From Methylotetracoccus sp. (GTDB lineage Bacteria; Pseudomonadota; Gammaproteobacteria; Methylococcales; Methylococcaceae): DNA of 6,484 nt. A program made the position numbers and the translations under genes. This document shows, one piece after another, positions 5,618 through 6,484 of the stretch. The stretch is taken from NCBI GenBank assembly GCA_025458755.1, contig JALORT010000125.1, positions 1-6,484 of the forward strand, given 5' to 3'. The notes beneath the pieces were generated by a model. That model was not told the origin of the DNA. It saw only the letters and a program-made list of their open reading frames with translations, and searched no databases. Position 1 is the stretch's first letter, and the number at the start of each line of letters is the position of its first letter.

Positions 5618-6289
5618 TTCACTCCGCGCACAAACACCAACAGGCCAAACCTATCGGCCATCCCGACTCCACCGCGCACCGAACCCGCGCCAGAGACGCC
5701 CAAGGTGGAGCATTCGGCGCCCGCGCCGCAAATCCAGGTCGGCGACCGCTATACCTACGAGACGCTGGACCTCGAGAACAGAAAGCTCGACAACGTCGTC
5801 ACGCGGGAAATCGTCGGGTTTGCGAATGGACTGTACATTTAGCGCAACGTCAATGCCCGCAGCAGTTATGTGCGAATCCTGAAGTTCGATCCGCAGTGGA
5901 ACTTGGTCAGCAGCGGCCTGCCGACCAGTGACAAGACGACTTTCTCGCCCCCGCTGAAATACTTCGATTTTCCGCTCTACCTCGGCAAACGCTGGGAAGC
6001 CCGCTCGACCGAAACCATACTGCAAACCGGCAACACGCACATCCACGTCATCCGCGCGGTGGTGGCGGCAAAAGAAAAGGTGACCGTTCCTGCGGGAACG
6101 TTCTACAGTTTCAAGCTCGTGCTCGATACCGAACTGATCGAGGACGGCAAGCGTACCCTGGGAAAAGATGTGTCCTGGTATGCGCCTGCCGTCCACCGCA
6201 CGGTGCGTTCCGAGATCAAATCCGTGGACCCCGTTACCGGCAAGGTTTCGAAGCGGATCGTGCAGTTGCTTTCGTTCGAACTCCGGTAG
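5618..6289 (+). pseudogene. Amber-interrupted envelope/lipoprotein-like gene with lost N-terminus
   Basis: One reading frame gives a continuous protein-like sequence from about 5640 to the TAG at 6287-6289. It has a Pro/Glu-rich linker (PTPPRTEPAPETPK), then QIQVGDRYTYETLDLENRK, then after the interruption NVNARSSYVRILKFDPQWN, YFDFPLYLGKRW, VTVPAGTFYSFKL and WYAPAVHRTVRSE. It is broken by an in-frame TAG at 5840-5842, and the two halves join with no frame change. The same frame meets TGA at 5615-5617, and no ATG lies between there and the first half, so the start and any signal peptide are missing. The pattern (Pro-rich linker, VGD.Y.Y, VPAGTF, YAP, basic beta strands) resembles secreted or lipoprotein beta-sandwich proteins of the DUF3108/TapB kind; that assignment is by resemblance only. 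The GTG at 5870 could start a 139-residue product, but it cuts the domain. Sequencing error or stop-codon readthrough are alternatives to decay. Confidence 0.7.
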
Positions 6290-6350
6290 TCATCCCGCGC
6301 ATGAGTTGCCGGTCTCATGATCCGGCCGCCGGCGCACCATGCTGTTGCAG

Positions 6351-6389
6351 AGAAAAGCGTGAGAGCGGCGCGTCGCGCCGCTCTCACGC
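6351..6389 (-). terminator. Strong Rho-independent terminator of a minus-strand gene entering from the right
   Basis: GCGTGAGAGCGGCGC (6357-6371) pairs perfectly with 6375-6389 around a 3-nt loop, a 15-bp uninterrupted stem. On the minus strand the stem is followed directly by TTTTCT (complement of 6351-6356), the standard terminator layout. On the plus strand the stem is followed by ATCGACC with no T-run, so it does not serve the pseudogene well. Confidence 0.8.
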
Positions 6390-6484
6390 ATCGACCCTCG
6401 CGGTGTCCTGCACAGACCCCTACTGCGTTCCGAGTGGAAGTGCGGAACTATTCGAAGATACCCGGCAGTGCCGCACGGGAATCA
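6390..6484 (-). other. Probable 3' end of a minus-strand gene, frame undecided
   Basis: The minus-strand terminator at 6351-6389 implies a gene transcribed leftward from beyond the right edge. Two minus-strand frames end here: one with its stop at 6448-6450 (ending ALPGIFE), the other with its stop at 6420-6422 (ending SSALPLGTQ). The pieces are 11 and 20 residues and too short to choose between or to identify. Confidence 0.25.

Noticed and set aside
5587..5931. Plus-strand open frame of 114 codons from a TTG
   Set aside because: It is out of frame with the protein-like sequence of the interrupted gene, and its translation is rich in Arg, Gln and Ala without motifs.
5870..6289. A separate 139-residue gene starting at GTG 5870
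   Set aside because: The domain clearly continues upstream in the same frame through the amber codon, and no ribosome site precedes the GTG; treated as part of the pseudogene.
6300..6319. CATGAG/CTCATG inverted repeat after the pseudogene
   Set aside because: Six-base arms with an 8-nt loop and no T-run; could be an operator-like site but is short enough to be chance.

Overview
The window is GC-rich, densely coding bacterial DNA. The ubiquinone-pathway methyltransferase UbiG and the codon use point to a member of the Pseudomonadota; I cannot place it to class or genus from this sequence.

Left part (1-4412, + strand): the 3' end of an unidentified gene, then ubiG, a short DCC-family (DUF393) thioredoxin-like protein, a long iron-sulfur photolyase/cryptochrome of the FeS-BCP/(6-4) photolyase lineage, and a classical class I (E. 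coli-type) CPD photolyase. All genes point the same way with gaps of 66 bp or less. The DCC gene overlaps the FeS photolyase by 8 nt, which indicates translational coupling. A hairpin followed by T5 after the last gene closes the unit. The unit looks like a light-dependent DNA repair cassette: two photolyases of different lineages and probably different lesion preference, plus a redox protein that may serve the Fe-S or flavin enzyme. UbiG may be only a neighbour.

Middle part (4437-5218): a short convergent intergenic region, then on the minus strand a two-gene MNT nucleotidyltransferase/HEPN module, the layout of type VII (MntA/HepT-like) toxin-antitoxin systems. The genes appear to be coupled by a GTGA overlap with a good ribosome binding site. 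The HEPN protein lacks the RX4HXY motif that is AMPylated in studied HepT proteins.

Right part (5219-6484, + strand genes): this part is looser and degraded. It holds a 57-residue orphan ORF rich in basic and aromatic residues, about 160 bp with no convincing gene but a perfect tandem 8-mer, and a pseudogene. The pseudogene's clean protein-like frame is cut by an in-frame amber stop and has no intact N-terminus. A perfect 15-bp stem with a U-tract on the minus strand near the right edge marks the end of a minus-strand gene that lies mostly outside the window.

No tRNA, rRNA, CRISPR array or transposase was seen. I did not find a clearly new multi-gene system. The items most worth a second look are the DCC-FeS photolyase-class I photolyase cassette, the atypical HEPN/MNT pair, and the amber-interrupted gene.
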